7,267 nucleotides of DNA from a bacterium (GTDB lineage: Bacteria; Spirochaetota; UBA4802; UBA5550). Shown piece after piece: positions 1 through 6,729 of the stretch. The DNA lies in contig JAAENB010000213.1 in assembly GCA_024224995.1 (NCBI GenBank), positions 1-7,267 on the forward strand, given 5' to 3'. Under the pieces are notes generated by a model. It had not been told where the DNA came from and searched no databases. It saw only the letters and a program-made list of their open reading frames with translations. The stretch's first letter is position 1; the number at the start of each line of letters is the position of its first letter. Position numbers and translations under genes: made by a program.

Positions 1-46
1 CAGAACTTTATACCTCACACCTTGTTTATTTTGAAAAATGCATCCA

Positions 47-1396
47 TTAACCAAATTTTGCTGACATATATATCCTCTTTTGCTCGTCAAGATAGTTGAT
101 TATCTTTTCACGAAATTCAATACAGTCTTTTTTATGCTCGGAAGATAATTTAACAGCCGGGCCAATTTTATAACCTTTTATTTCAAACAACTCATCTTCA
201 TTCGGGAGCATGTTATTTTCATGGCAAATTTCATACAACTTTGTTCCCTTAAAAGGAACAAAGTACGAGCAGCTACCCCAAACCGGTGCCACTTCTTTAT
301 TTAAATTCAGCGTATCTTCCAGTTCTCTTCGGGTTTCAAAAGGAAATCCTATCATATTGTATGTAAGAAATGGCACCCCGGCTTTCTTCATCATTGCGCA
401 TACTTCGATAAAAAGTTTATTGCTGTACTTTCTATTGAGAAAACGCTTTCTGAAATCTTCGTTTCCGCATTCGAGTCCTATACATGCCATACCACAACCA
501 GTGGCATGAAGTAAGTCAACAATCTCAGGGTCAAGACTTTCTGCTCTGACACATAATGCATATGGCAACTTTATATTTTTTGCGTATTCTTCAATGAAAT
601 GTTTGAACCACTTTTTCTTAGAAATCAAAAGATCATCCTGAAAGAAAATTGACTTTGCCTCCGGGTATGTTTCAGTCATCTTTTTAAGGAACTCAATACC
701 ATGTTCAACAGAAGTAAGCCTGAAATAATCGCTCGAAGTATGATAAACACTTGCCAAAGCTCTTGCGCAACAATAGCTGCAGTTGAATGGGCAGCCACGA
801 CCTAACGTTATTGCGAGGGATTTTCCATCACTGACCAGGTCGGAAACAGGTCTTCTAATGCAAACTTCATCTGGGTCAAATATTGAATAATCCGGGAAAT
901 CTAATGAGGAAAGATCAGAAATATACTGGCAAACCGGGTTTTTTCTAATCTTCCCATCAACAGACCAGTAAAAACCATCAGTGTCAAAAACTGATTTATT
1001 ATTTTTTATATTTGCCAATAAATTATCAATCGGTATTTCTCCCTCGCCAACACATACCCCTTTAACAGCAGTGCGGGATAAATACCCATCAGGATCCAGT
1101 GTTGGACCCGGTCCTCCCGCAATTTGGAGAATATCCGGGCAGTTTTTCTCTAATTCCCTGGAATATTCAATAACGTATTTTATCTGGGTTGCAATACAGG
1201 AGAAACCTACTATTGACGGATCATATGCCTTGACATTGTTGATAAATTCTCCACTGTTTTCAGCAGTAACAGTAAGGCACTCAACATCAAAAGAATGTTT
1301 TTTTATACGAGATGAAAGGTAGGCTATTCCATTACTTGCAGCAGAAACTGATTCGGTTTCTACAGCGGGATTGATAAACAGAAATTTGTTATTCAT
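47..1396 (-). CDS. B12-binding-domain radical SAM protein, substrate unknown
   Basis: This 449-residue protein has the two-part architecture of cobalamin-binding radical SAM enzymes. Residues about 1-135 look like a Rossmann-type B12-binding domain: a start of the LFINP type, IVGFSC at 62-67, the IAGGPGPT turn at 92-99 and GEGE at 117-120. I see no DxHxxG cobalamin-ligating motif, as in many members. The radical SAM core follows, with the [4Fe-4S] cysteines C202, C206 and C209 (CPFNCSYC), FFQDD at 251-255, RAE at 284-286, GLE at 307-309 and a late strand around YNMIGFPFET at 346-355. Family knowledge says such enzymes cleave SAM to a 5'-deoxyadenosyl radical in the cytoplasm; the substrate cannot be read from sequence. 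The start is supported by AAGGAGA at 1403-1409, 6 nt before the ATG. It lies 115 bp downstream of the TonB receptor on the same strand, separated by a large inverted repeat. Two hand-counted 60-base stretches (541-600, 1201-1260) are only about 32-35% GC. Family certain, function not. Confidence 0.9.
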   Translation of the reverse strand: MNNKFLFINPAVETESVSAASNGIAYLSSRIKKHSFDVECLTVTAENSGEFINNVKAYDPSIVGFSCIATQIKYVIEYSRELEKNCPDILQIAGGPGPTLDPDGYLSRTAVKGVCVGEGEIPIDNLLANIKNNKSVFDTDGFYWSVDGKIRKNPVCQYISDLSSLDFPDYSIFDPDEVCIRRPVSDLVSDGKSLAITLGRGCPFNCSYCCARALASVYHTSSDYFRLTSVEHGIEFLKKMTETYPEAKSIFFQDDLLISKKKWFKHFIEEYAKNIKLPYALCVRAESLDPEIVDLLHATGCGMACIGLECGNEDFRKRFLNRKYSNKLFIEVCAMMKKAGVPFLTYNMIGFPFETRRELEDTLNLNKEVAPVWGSCSYFVPFKGTKLYEICHENNMLPNEDELFEIKGYKIGPAVKLSSEHKKDCIEFREKIINYLDEQKRIYMSAKFG

Positions 1397-1431
1397 TATT
1401 AATCTCCTTAATATTATTTCAATACTCCGTT

Positions 1432-1481
1432 ATTATGGGTTAAAATTAAAAAATGAATACTTTTTAATTTTAACCCATAAT
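1432..1481. repeat. 21-bp perfect inverted repeat with 8-nt loop
   Basis: The arms at 1432-1452 and 1461-1481 are exact reverse complements, separated by the 8-nt loop ATGAATAC. The repeat lies between the receptor stop codon and the radical SAM ribosome-binding site. It is AT-rich with a central GGG/CCC. No U-run follows the stem on either strand, so it is not a textbook intrinsic terminator, although the inner part of the 3' arm is itself U-rich. It could act as a terminator or attenuator between the two minus-strand genes, as an mRNA-stabilising 3' structure, or as an operator. The perfect symmetry over 21 bp is far beyond chance. Confidence 0.85.
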
Positions 1482-1511
1482 CCAGGAGTTACAGAGAAAC
1501 TGGAAAAAAGA

Positions 1512-3635
1512 TTAGAAATTATACCTGGCCTCCACCAGAAACATCCTTGCATTGCAGGGAAGGTCATTGGTAACCTTTACATTAGGACTCGGATCACGGC
1601 TGTCTTCATCAAAGAGGTTATAAACAGAGCCTCTGATTTCAAGCCCTTTATAGAATTCCTTTGCAATCAGGGTCAGATCAACAAGTGTATATGAATCAAC
1701 ATCATCCCTAAGATCCGTCTCTCGCCTTGGCATTTTACCTATCCATGAGACATTCACATTTGCGTTAAAATATTTTGAAAGAGCATAATTCATACCTGCG
1801 TTTGCCTTCCAGTCCGGCACAAAAGGAAGGGCCTTATCGTTCTTATCCTTTGCATCCTGGTAACTGCAATTGAGGTATCCGTACTTATCTTTTGCAAAAT
1901 ATAATTCCAGTTGAGCTTCAGCACCGTCCACCTGTGTCTTTCCATCTGTATTTATAAATGGTCTCGGCTGACCAGGCCCTGGGCTAGGCCCTATACCGAT
2001 CAGGTCTTCTATATCATTATGAAAGTAATTCAGGCTCAGTGTGTAATGCTTCAGAAAAGGAATTTCCAGGCCGACTTCATAGGTCTGAATTTTTTCCGGA
2101 TCAAGGTCAGGATTGCCGGCTACCACAACATTATTCACGGTATAAAGCTCAGTAAAAGAGGGTGCCCTGAATGCGCTTCCGTATAAGAACTTTATTATCA
2201 TATTATTCTTAAATTCATGGACATAACCGATCCGCGGGTTGGTGGTTCCCCCGAAATCACTGTAATTGTCATGTCTTACCCCCAGGGTCAGCGAATCATA
2301 GGCTGATATTTCCCACATATTCTGGAGATACACCGCCCATATGTTTCTGTCCGTATTATTCTTTACAAAGTCAGGCGCTCTTACAACTTCAGTGTAGGTC
2401 TGATTGCTGTAATTGTCATAAGCTTCGACATCAAACAGTTTGAGATTCCCATAACTGGTCCCCCCTGTCATCAAATGATCCCCTAAAACATAGTTTGCCG
2501 TAATCTCACCCCCAAAGGATTTGGTTTTTATCATGGGATTACCGATCATTCCATTGTCGTTTCCGCCGGTAAAACCATCGGGCATCACTTCAAGGAATGC
2601 GTTAAAGTCATAGTAATCGCCATAAAGTTTCACCATTATGTCCAGATCCTCTGTTAAGCTCTTTGTGTAGAAGATATCCCCAAAGAACTGCTTAACCTTC
2701 CAAACAGTTTCGTCATTGAGGGCAAACATGTTTCCGATAAACGGCCCGTATTCCTTATCAATGACCCTGCCTGTAAAACTGAAATCTCCATATGCCATCC
2801 TGAGTCCGAAATCATATTTCTTTGACCATTCAAGTGTATCCCCGCTATTTCCCAGTGCATCATGTTCTATGAAAGAAGCAGGACCGTCTGTGTCATAATA
2901 CTCTGCATGGCCTGATATTTGAAATTTTTCACCCTTATAACTAAGTGATGCGTCATACTTCCAGGTATCAAAGCTACCCCCGGTTGCAGAAAGCTGGTTC
3001 TCGATATCCTCTGGCATTTTCGTGATCACATTTATGATGCCGACAAATGCATTTGCGCCGAAAAGCGCTGATCCCGGTCCCCTGATGATCTCAACCCTTT
3101 TTATATTTTCCACCATAAGGTCATTGAAAGCATGCAGCGCCCATGAACCATCATAACCATTATTCATTGGGTGATTGTCAATCAGAAGAAGAACCTTTTC
3201 TGAAAACGCCGTGAGTATCCCGCGCACTTCTACGAATCTCCCCTGGGGGGTATTTGGTTTCTGATATATTCCAAAGCCCGGCACGTTACTCAGGACATCC
3301 ATTAAGTTCCTGGCGCCCATACCACGCATTTCATCTGCGGTGATGACCGTGGTAATTGCCGGTGCTCTCCGCGCATTCATCAGGTTTTTTGTAGCGCTCA
3401 GCAATACCTTGTCTGCCCGGAAGTATTGCTCTTCAGTCTTTTCATCTCCGAATACATCATCAAGATCCCCTGTCTCTTCTTCCCGGGGCTGCTCTTTGAA
3501 CATATCTTCGAGAGCATCCGCGCCTTCTTCCGGGGCAGGCTGCTCTTTTTCCTGGGCAGCGACTTCTGATAAAGAAACTCCTGTTGCCAGCACAAACAAA
3601 ACAATTGCAAATACACAACCTAAACGTTTCATCAT
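1512..3635 (-). CDS. TonB-dependent outer-membrane receptor
   Basis: This is a 707-residue outer-membrane active transporter of the siderophore/haem/cobalamin receptor class. Residues 1-27 are a Sec signal peptide (MMKRLG, hydrophobic core, VAA before Q28). Residues 28-70 form an acidic extension holding two tandem motif copies, L-E-D-M-F at 42-46 and L-D-D-V-F at 58-62. A TonB-box-like stretch DKVLLSATK lies at 75-83. The plug domain is about 90-208 (VITADEMRGMGARNLMDVLSNVPG style at 97-120, IKRVEIIRGPGSALFGANAFVGIINVIT at 178-205). The rest is a beta-barrel of aromatic-rich strands, with the TonB-receptor hallmarks GSAFRAPSFTELY at 486-498 and NPDLDPEK at 508-515, ending in the barrel-assembly signal RYNF. 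The start has a strong AAGGGAGG site (3642-3649), 6 nt before the first ATG; an ATG one codon later is also possible. A promoter-like block lies about 180-210 bp upstream. The ligand is unknown: the plug resembles BtuB-like receptors, but no cobalamin riboswitch is visible. Family call is secure. Confidence 0.95.
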   Translation of the reverse strand: MMKRLGCVFAIVLFVLATGVSLSEVAAQEKEQPAPEEGADALEDMFKEQPREEETGDLDDVFGDEKTEEQYFRADKVLLSATKNLMNARRAPAITTVITADEMRGMGARNLMDVLSNVPGFGIYQKPNTPQGRFVEVRGILTAFSEKVLLLIDNHPMNNGYDGSWALHAFNDLMVENIKRVEIIRGPGSALFGANAFVGIINVITKMPEDIENQLSATGGSFDTWKYDASLSYKGEKFQISGHAEYYDTDGPASFIEHDALGNSGDTLEWSKKYDFGLRMAYGDFSFTGRVIDKEYGPFIGNMFALNDETVWKVKQFFGDIFYTKSLTEDLDIMVKLYGDYYDFNAFLEVMPDGFTGGNDNGMIGNPMIKTKSFGGEITANYVLGDHLMTGGTSYGNLKLFDVEAYDNYSNQTYTEVVRAPDFVKNNTDRNIWAVYLQNMWEISAYDSLTLGVRHDNYSDFGGTTNPRIGYVHEFKNNMIIKFLYGSAFRAPSFTELYTVNNVVVAGNPDLDPEKIQTYEVGLEIPFLKHYTLSLNYFHNDIEDLIGIGPSPGPGQPRPFINTDGKTQVDGAEAQLELYFAKDKYGYLNCSYQDAKDKNDKALPFVPDWKANAGMNYALSKYFNANVNVSWIGKMPRRETDLRDDVDSYTLVDLTLIAKEFYKGLEIRGSVYNLFDEDSRDPSPNVKVTNDLPCNARMFLVEARYNF

Positions 3636-3669
3636 TTTTCCCCTCCCTTAGAAAGAATAAAGAATTAGA

Positions 3670-3715
3670 GCGTTTAACATAAATCAGCCAGCCTGACATT
3701 CTTTTTGTTAAACAC
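3670..3715 (-). promoter_or_regulatory. Possible stem-loop in the receptor mRNA leader
   Basis: On the minus strand GTGTTTAAC (3715-3707) can pair with GTTAAACGC (3678-3670), giving 9 pairs including one G-U wobble. Inside this stem TCAG and CTGA (3696-3693 and 3687-3684) can form a second short helix around GCTGG. The structure ends about 35 nt before the receptor start codon, just upstream of its ribosome-binding site. It could influence translation or mRNA stability, but I recognise no riboswitch class, and AT-rich pairing of this size can arise by chance. Confidence 0.3.
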
Positions 3716-3796
3716 ACAAAGCAAGCTTTGAACTCCTCTGGTCTGTTCAGGAATATGCGCTGATCAAACCTGGTACTTATATTCGTGTTTACACGC

Positions 3797-3857
3797 ACCT
3801 TTCATAAATATTTTATAATATATGAATGCTGTTCATTTAAATGTCAAGAAAAAAAAA
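3797..3857 (-). repeat. Duplicated promoter-like block, copy A
   Basis: Positions 3797-3848 align without gaps to 6730-6781, with 46 of 52 bases identical and all six differences transitions. Both copies continue into an A-tract on the plus strand (9 A here, 8 A in copy B). Outside the block the flanks do not align. Read on the minus strand the order is T-tract, TTGACA, AT-rich -10 region and an AAGGTG end, so the block looks like a promoter with an upstream T-tract. Both copies are oriented toward a minus-strand gene, the receptor here and the sulfotransferase at copy B. It could also be a dispersed repeat that happens to carry a promoter. Confidence 0.85.
3817..3847 (-). promoter_or_regulatory. 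Predicted sigma-70-type promoter of the receptor gene
   Basis: The minus strand shows a perfect -35 TTGACA (3847-3842) and TATATT (3822-3817) as the best -10, with a 19-nt spacer that is longer than the optimal 17. A T-tract lies directly upstream of the -35. The predicted leader is about 175 nt. The same boxes at the same spacing occur in copy B, which supports function, but the long spacer leaves the exact -10 open. Confidence 0.5.
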
Positions 3858-3875
3858 GTGCGGTATTTTAAGATT

Positions 3876-3905
3876 TTGTTGATTCAGGAGGAAAAAAGAT
3901 ATAAG
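3876..3905 (+). promoter_or_regulatory. Weak candidate promoter for the MFS gene
   Basis: TTGTTG (3876-3881) and TATAAG (3900-3905) are separated by 18 nt on the plus strand. Transcription from here would include the palindrome at 3937-3969 in the 5' leader. A second candidate, TTGATC (3987-3992) with TATTAT (4010-4015) and a 17-nt spacer, would start transcription inside the Shine-Dalgarno sequence and is therefore less likely. Neither is strong. Confidence 0.25.
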
Positions 3906-3936
3906 ACTGGAACTGAGGAGTGTATCGAATTCTTGG

Positions 3937-3969
3937 AGAAACCGGGTTTTTTCAAAAAACCCGGTTTCT
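3937..3969. repeat. GAAACCGGG palindrome, copy 1
   Basis: Two 16-bp arms (3937-3952 and 3954-3969) are exact reverse complements around a single central C. The core is GAAACCGGGTTTTT, then CAAAAACCCGGTTTC. The same palindrome recurs at 6665-6699 with a slightly different centre, so it is a repeat family and not a one-off hairpin. Here it lies in the probable 5' leader of the transporter gene, about 60 bp before its start codon. A T-run does not follow on the plus strand, so termination is doubtful at this copy. Confidence 0.85.
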
Positions 3970-4016
3970 GAAATACCGAAAAACTTTTGATCGGGTACTT
4001 ATATCATATTATTATC

Positions 4017-4022
4017 AGGAGA
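4017..4022 (+). promoter_or_regulatory. Ribosome-binding site deciding the MFS start
   Basis: AGGAGA lies 8 nt before an in-frame TTG at 4031 and 17 nt before the ATG at 4040. The spacing favours the TTG. The frame remains open back to a GTG at 3920, but that start has a GAGGAG directly abutting it and would translate the whole palindrome, so it is unlikely. Confidence 0.6.
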
Positions 4023-4030
4023 AACAGACA

Positions 4031-5314
4031 TTGATTAACATGCAGACAAAAAAAATAATGCGTATAGCTATAATGGCTCAATGTGCGGGGATGGTATCGC
4101 GACTGTTGTTAGACAACGGGTTTATGCTGACTTATCTGTCCAAACTGGGTATCCCAAGCGCGCATATTCTTTTTTTCCTTTCAGTGCCAATGTTAATTTT
4201 ATTTTTATTCACAATGCCATTTGCCTTTTTATCAGATCGGTTCGGCAAAAAAAAATTTGGAATCACCGGGTTAGTTGGAACAGTAATTGGTTATTTCCTG
4301 CTGGCTCTTGCAGGATATCTTCCACACAGTCTTACAAATTGGGTTGTGGGTACGGGTATCGCGGTTTTCGGCATTGGTATCGCCCTTTTTATGTCTAGCT
4401 GGTTTGCCCTGTTAGAGCCGATTGTTCCCCAGGACATCCGGGGCCGTTTTTTTGGAAAACTTCGTTTTTCAGGACATATGATGGGGATTGTCTTCACCAT
4501 AATCGTAACCGGGGTGTTAAACAGATATTCGACCCTTGCAGTGTATCAGATTATCCTGGCTGCTGCAATGATTTTGTTGTGTATCCGGATTTTACTCTAT
4601 GTTCAGATACCGGAAGTTGATAAACTCATATCCCGAAATATCAGCTTCAGGAAATCATTTGCCGAAGTTATCAGTATTCCCGGGTACCTGCCATTTTGCT
4701 CATATGCCTTTTTATTAATGTTATTTACAGGAGCCTGCCCGTGGATATTCAGTCTGCTGGAAAAAGATGTTCTTAATTTCAGCGGGTTCCAGATTGTACT
4801 GGTGGGCAATCTTTTGTTTGTGGGGTCGCTTGCAGGATTTTACTTTGGCGGCAGGATGATAGACCGGTATGGAACAAAGTCCATGTTCCTGTTTTGCCAC
4901 ATATCTTACGGAGTGATCCTGTTTCTGTTTGCCGGCCGCAATATGTTCCCTATGCCGGTAATTGCTACGGTTGGTTTTCTTACAGGCTGTTTTGGCATGG
5001 TACAGGCCACTTCGGGGATTGCAATTACCACAGAGATGATGGCCCTTATTCCAAAAGAGAACAAGTCGCTTTCCACGTCGCTTATTACCACACTTTTAGC
5101 AGGTGGAATTGCGCTCTCCGGGATCATAAGCGGAAAGGTTATTGAGCTTAATATCCTGAATAAAACATGGATACTGTTTGGCCAGACAATGAGCCATTTT
5201 GATACACTCCTTATAGGATGCGGTATCATGATTATCCTGCTGATAATTACCCTTGGATTAATACCGTCTGTAATCAGGAAGGCACAATGGGTCCCGCATG
5301 GATCAGTACACTGA
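4031..5314 (+). CDS. Major facilitator superfamily (MFS) transporter
   Basis: This is an inner-membrane secondary transporter of about 427 residues from the TTG start (MINMQTKK), a normal MFS length. Hydrophobic stretches fit 12 membrane helices, roughly at 11-33, 45-67, 76-97, 103-125, 148-166, 170-192, 218-240, 252-273, 284-302, 307-330, 350-372 and 391-413. The signature motif A is present after helix 2 as LSDRFGKKK (67-75), and its C-half counterpart after helix 8 as GRMIDRYGTK (274-283). Both are typical of six-plus-six pseudo-symmetric MFS proteins. RGRFFGKLRFSG at 137-148 precedes helix 5. The substrate cannot be read from sequence; drug or metabolite efflux and nutrient uptake are all possible. 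It is divergent from the receptor gene and converges with the sulfotransferase, with 19 bp between stop codons and no terminator hairpin there. An ATG three codons downstream (4040) is the alternative start. Confidence 0.92.
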   Translation: MINMQTKKIMRIAIMAQCAGMVSRLLLDNGFMLTYLSKLGIPSAHILFFLSVPMLILFLFTMPFAFLSDRFGKKKFGITGLVGTVIGYFLLALAGYLPHSLTNWVVGTGIAVFGIGIALFMSSWFALLEPIVPQDIRGRFFGKLRFSGHMMGIVFTIIVTGVLNRYSTLAVYQIILAAAMILLCIRILLYVQIPEVDKLISRNISFRKSFAEVISIPGYLPFCSYAFLLMLFTGACPWIFSLLEKDVLNFSGFQIVLVGNLLFVGSLAGFYFGGRMIDRYGTKSMFLFCHISYGVILFLFAGRNMFPMPVIATVGFLTGCFGMVQATSGIAITTEMMALIPKENKSLSTSLITTLLAGGIALSGIISGKVIELNILNKTWILFGQTMSHFDTLLIGCGIMIILLIITLGLIPSVIRKAQWVPHGSVH

Positions 5315-5333
5315 GGAGTGAGGACAAAATAAG

Positions 5334-6611
5334 CTACTCCGGGGTTATCCCGAAGTGCTCGCAATATGCAGCAAATCCGCGATTCACCATTTCCGGGGTC
5401 AGGCCAAACTGTTCCAGGGAATAGCGATGAACGCCATGTTTGTTTTTTGGGTTCCCATCCAGGTATTCTCGTATTTGCTCCTCAAAGCGACTGTCAAACT
5501 CATACCCGAAATGTTCGTAAATCCGGCGCACGGCACCTGTCGGATCCCGCACAATGTCTTTATAGTGTATATCGAAGAATTGGGCGGAATCAGCAGATTT
5601 GCGTATATGGGTGTTACGCTCTGTAACGGCTTTCAAATAGCGGAGATATCCCTGGCCAACAAGGCCCGGATCCACATGATCGGTGTAGATTCGCCTGAGA
5701 GTAACTCTCAGACTGCACCCGGAGGGGATTACTCTTAGGGGATCGCGATGCGTCTGTACCACGCAGGCATCCGGAAACACGGTCAGCAATCCTTTCATGA
5801 AATACATGTGCATAGGCGCTTTGAGGACCCATCGACAGCTTGGGAATCGCCACTGGAGAAGCTGAAGCTGCTGGCGGTAGTAGCGATATATGGGAACCGG
5901 ATCCTGTTCACTGAGCCAATTGTAATGTTGTGTTAAATTAGCAAACGAATGAAATGAAGGAGCGGCAAAAGTGTTCATAATAAGATGAGAACATTCGTCA
6001 GGTTCCTTTGTCTGCATTCGGTGAATTGAAGCATAGCCCGGGGTTGTTTTATACAGGTTTCGCAGGAATATCTCCGTCTCTGCTATCCGGGGGTCCGTAT
6101 CATGGGTCCGGGGATCAGACGGCGGTGACGGAGTGAATACTTCCCAGGAAAGAGGCGCCCGGTTGGACCGATCCAGCGATAAAAGCTTGTGTAGCAGGGT
6201 GGTGCCGGTGCGCGGCAGTCCGGCAATAAACAATGGCCCGCGGATCGGTTCCTGCAGAATTTCGGGATTGTGTTTAAGTGCGTCCTGAATGCGCAGCCGA
6301 TTTATCAAATGAGAGATTAACATCTGGTGAGCCTTTAACCAACCGACAAAGTTCAGGTTCGCGTCTTTTTTGTAGGATTCAAGGAGAACCCCCAATGCTG
6401 TTCGAAAACTCTCATCCCCCCAGTCAGACAGGCCGGTTTTACGGCAGGCATCAGCCATAAGGGATTCTTCTGACCGGTTTGCCGGGGATATTCCCAGCCG
6501 TTCCAATATGATTCCCGCCCGGTTAAGCATATTAACTGACCCCGGATGTTGCAAACATTGGGATTTAATCCTGTCAAAAGTGTTGTCAGTTTCTGTTCGC
6601 ATCTGTTTCAC
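5334..6611 (-). CDS. PAPS-dependent sulfotransferase family protein
   Basis: This 425-residue cytoplasmic enzyme is expected to transfer sulfuryl groups from 3'-phosphoadenosine-5'-phosphosulfate. Residues 1-120 form a helical N-terminal domain with the stretch RKTGLSDWGDESF at 57-69, seen in a large family of bacterial sulfotransferases. The P-loop-like 5'-phosphosulfate-binding motif is GLPRTGTTLL at 131-140. WVLKAPMH at 261-268 and THRDPLRVIPS at 287-297 fit the 3'-phosphate-binding strand and helix, and HYKDIVRDP at 349-357 is the usual late motif. All key elements are intact. The acceptor substrate is unknown. The start is probably GTG at 6611, with AGGAG about 11 nt upstream; an ATG at 6602 preceded by GAGAG is a real alternative. 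It lies downstream of a hydrolase gene on the same strand but has its own promoter-like block. Three hand-counted 60-base stretches (5521-5580, 6001-6060, 6121-6180) are about 50, 45 and 62% GC, richer than the radical SAM gene. Confidence 0.92.
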   Translation of the reverse strand: MKQMRTETDNTFDRIKSQCLQHPGSVNMLNRAGIILERLGISPANRSEESLMADACRKTGLSDWGDESFRTALGVLLESYKKDANLNFVGWLKAHQMLISHLINRLRIQDALKHNPEILQEPIRGPLFIAGLPRTGTTLLHKLLSLDRSNRAPLSWEVFTPSPPSDPRTHDTDPRIAETEIFLRNLYKTTPGYASIHRMQTKEPDECSHLIMNTFAAPSFHSFANLTQHYNWLSEQDPVPIYRYYRQQLQLLQWRFPSCRWVLKAPMHMYFMKGLLTVFPDACVVQTHRDPLRVIPSGCSLRVTLRRIYTDHVDPGLVGQGYLRYLKAVTERNTHIRKSADSAQFFDIHYKDIVRDPTGAVRRIYEHFGYEFDSRFEEQIREYLDGNPKNKHGVHRYSLEQFGLTPEMVNRGFAAYCEHFGITPE

Positions 6612-6664
6612 TCTCTATTCCACTCCTATGTAAATCATCATAACTTACTGATTTTGTGCAGCCG

Positions 6665-6699
6665 AAGAAACCGGGTTTTTATCAAAAACCCGGTTTCTT
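6665..6699. repeat. GAAACCGGG palindrome, copy 2
   Basis: The 16-bp arms 6665-6680 and 6684-6699 are exact reverse complements around ATC. The core matches the palindrome at 3937-3969, including the TCAAAAA..CCCGGTTTCT half. On the plus strand the stem runs into TTTTTATT, so it could terminate plus-strand transcription. On the minus strand no T-run follows. There it would lie between the predicted sulfotransferase promoter and the start codon, in the 5' leader about 54 nt before the GTG. Confidence 0.85.
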
Positions 6700-6729
6700 T
6701 TTATTCCGGATTTTCATCTGTGCATATCC

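Larger units (their letters stand above)
3636..4030. other. Divergent intergenic region between receptor and MFS genes
   Basis: This 395-bp region has no convincing gene. From left to right it holds the receptor Shine-Dalgarno site, a receptor 5' leader with inverted repeats (3670-3715, and CAAAGC-AA-GCTTTG at 3717-3730), a small palindrome CGTGT-TT-ACACG at 3784-3795, promoter-like block copy A (3797-3857), a weak plus-strand promoter candidate (3876-3905), a 16-bp-arm palindrome (3937-3969), and the ribosome-binding site of the transporter. Open frames crossing it have no usable start signals. Confidence 0.8.

Noticed and set aside
1..18. Possible start of another minus-strand gene (GTG at 18, reading M-R-Y-K-V-L to the window edge)
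   Set aside because: Only six codons are visible and the AAGG before it is too close to the start codon; it cannot be supported from this window.
15..47. ATG overlapping the radical SAM stop codon (TAATG)
   Set aside because: The frame stops after ten codons, so it is not a translationally coupled gene.
3460..3798. Minus-strand open frame running through the receptor leader into the receptor gene
   Set aside because: It has no ribosome-binding site at a proper distance, and its second half is an out-of-frame reading of the receptor's signal peptide and acidic region.
3636..3847. Cobalamin riboswitch upstream of the TonB receptor
   Set aside because: I looked for a B12-box (GCCACTG-like) and its partner stems in the leader and found none.
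5315..5333. Bidirectional terminator between the convergent MFS and sulfotransferase genes
   Set aside because: The 19-bp gap has no inverted repeat or T-run, so the transcripts probably overlap.
5695..5711. 17-nt palindrome CTGAGAGT-A-ACTCTCAG, a possible operator
   Set aside because: It lies inside the sulfotransferase coding sequence, and an 8-bp-arm palindrome is expected about once by chance in a window of this size.
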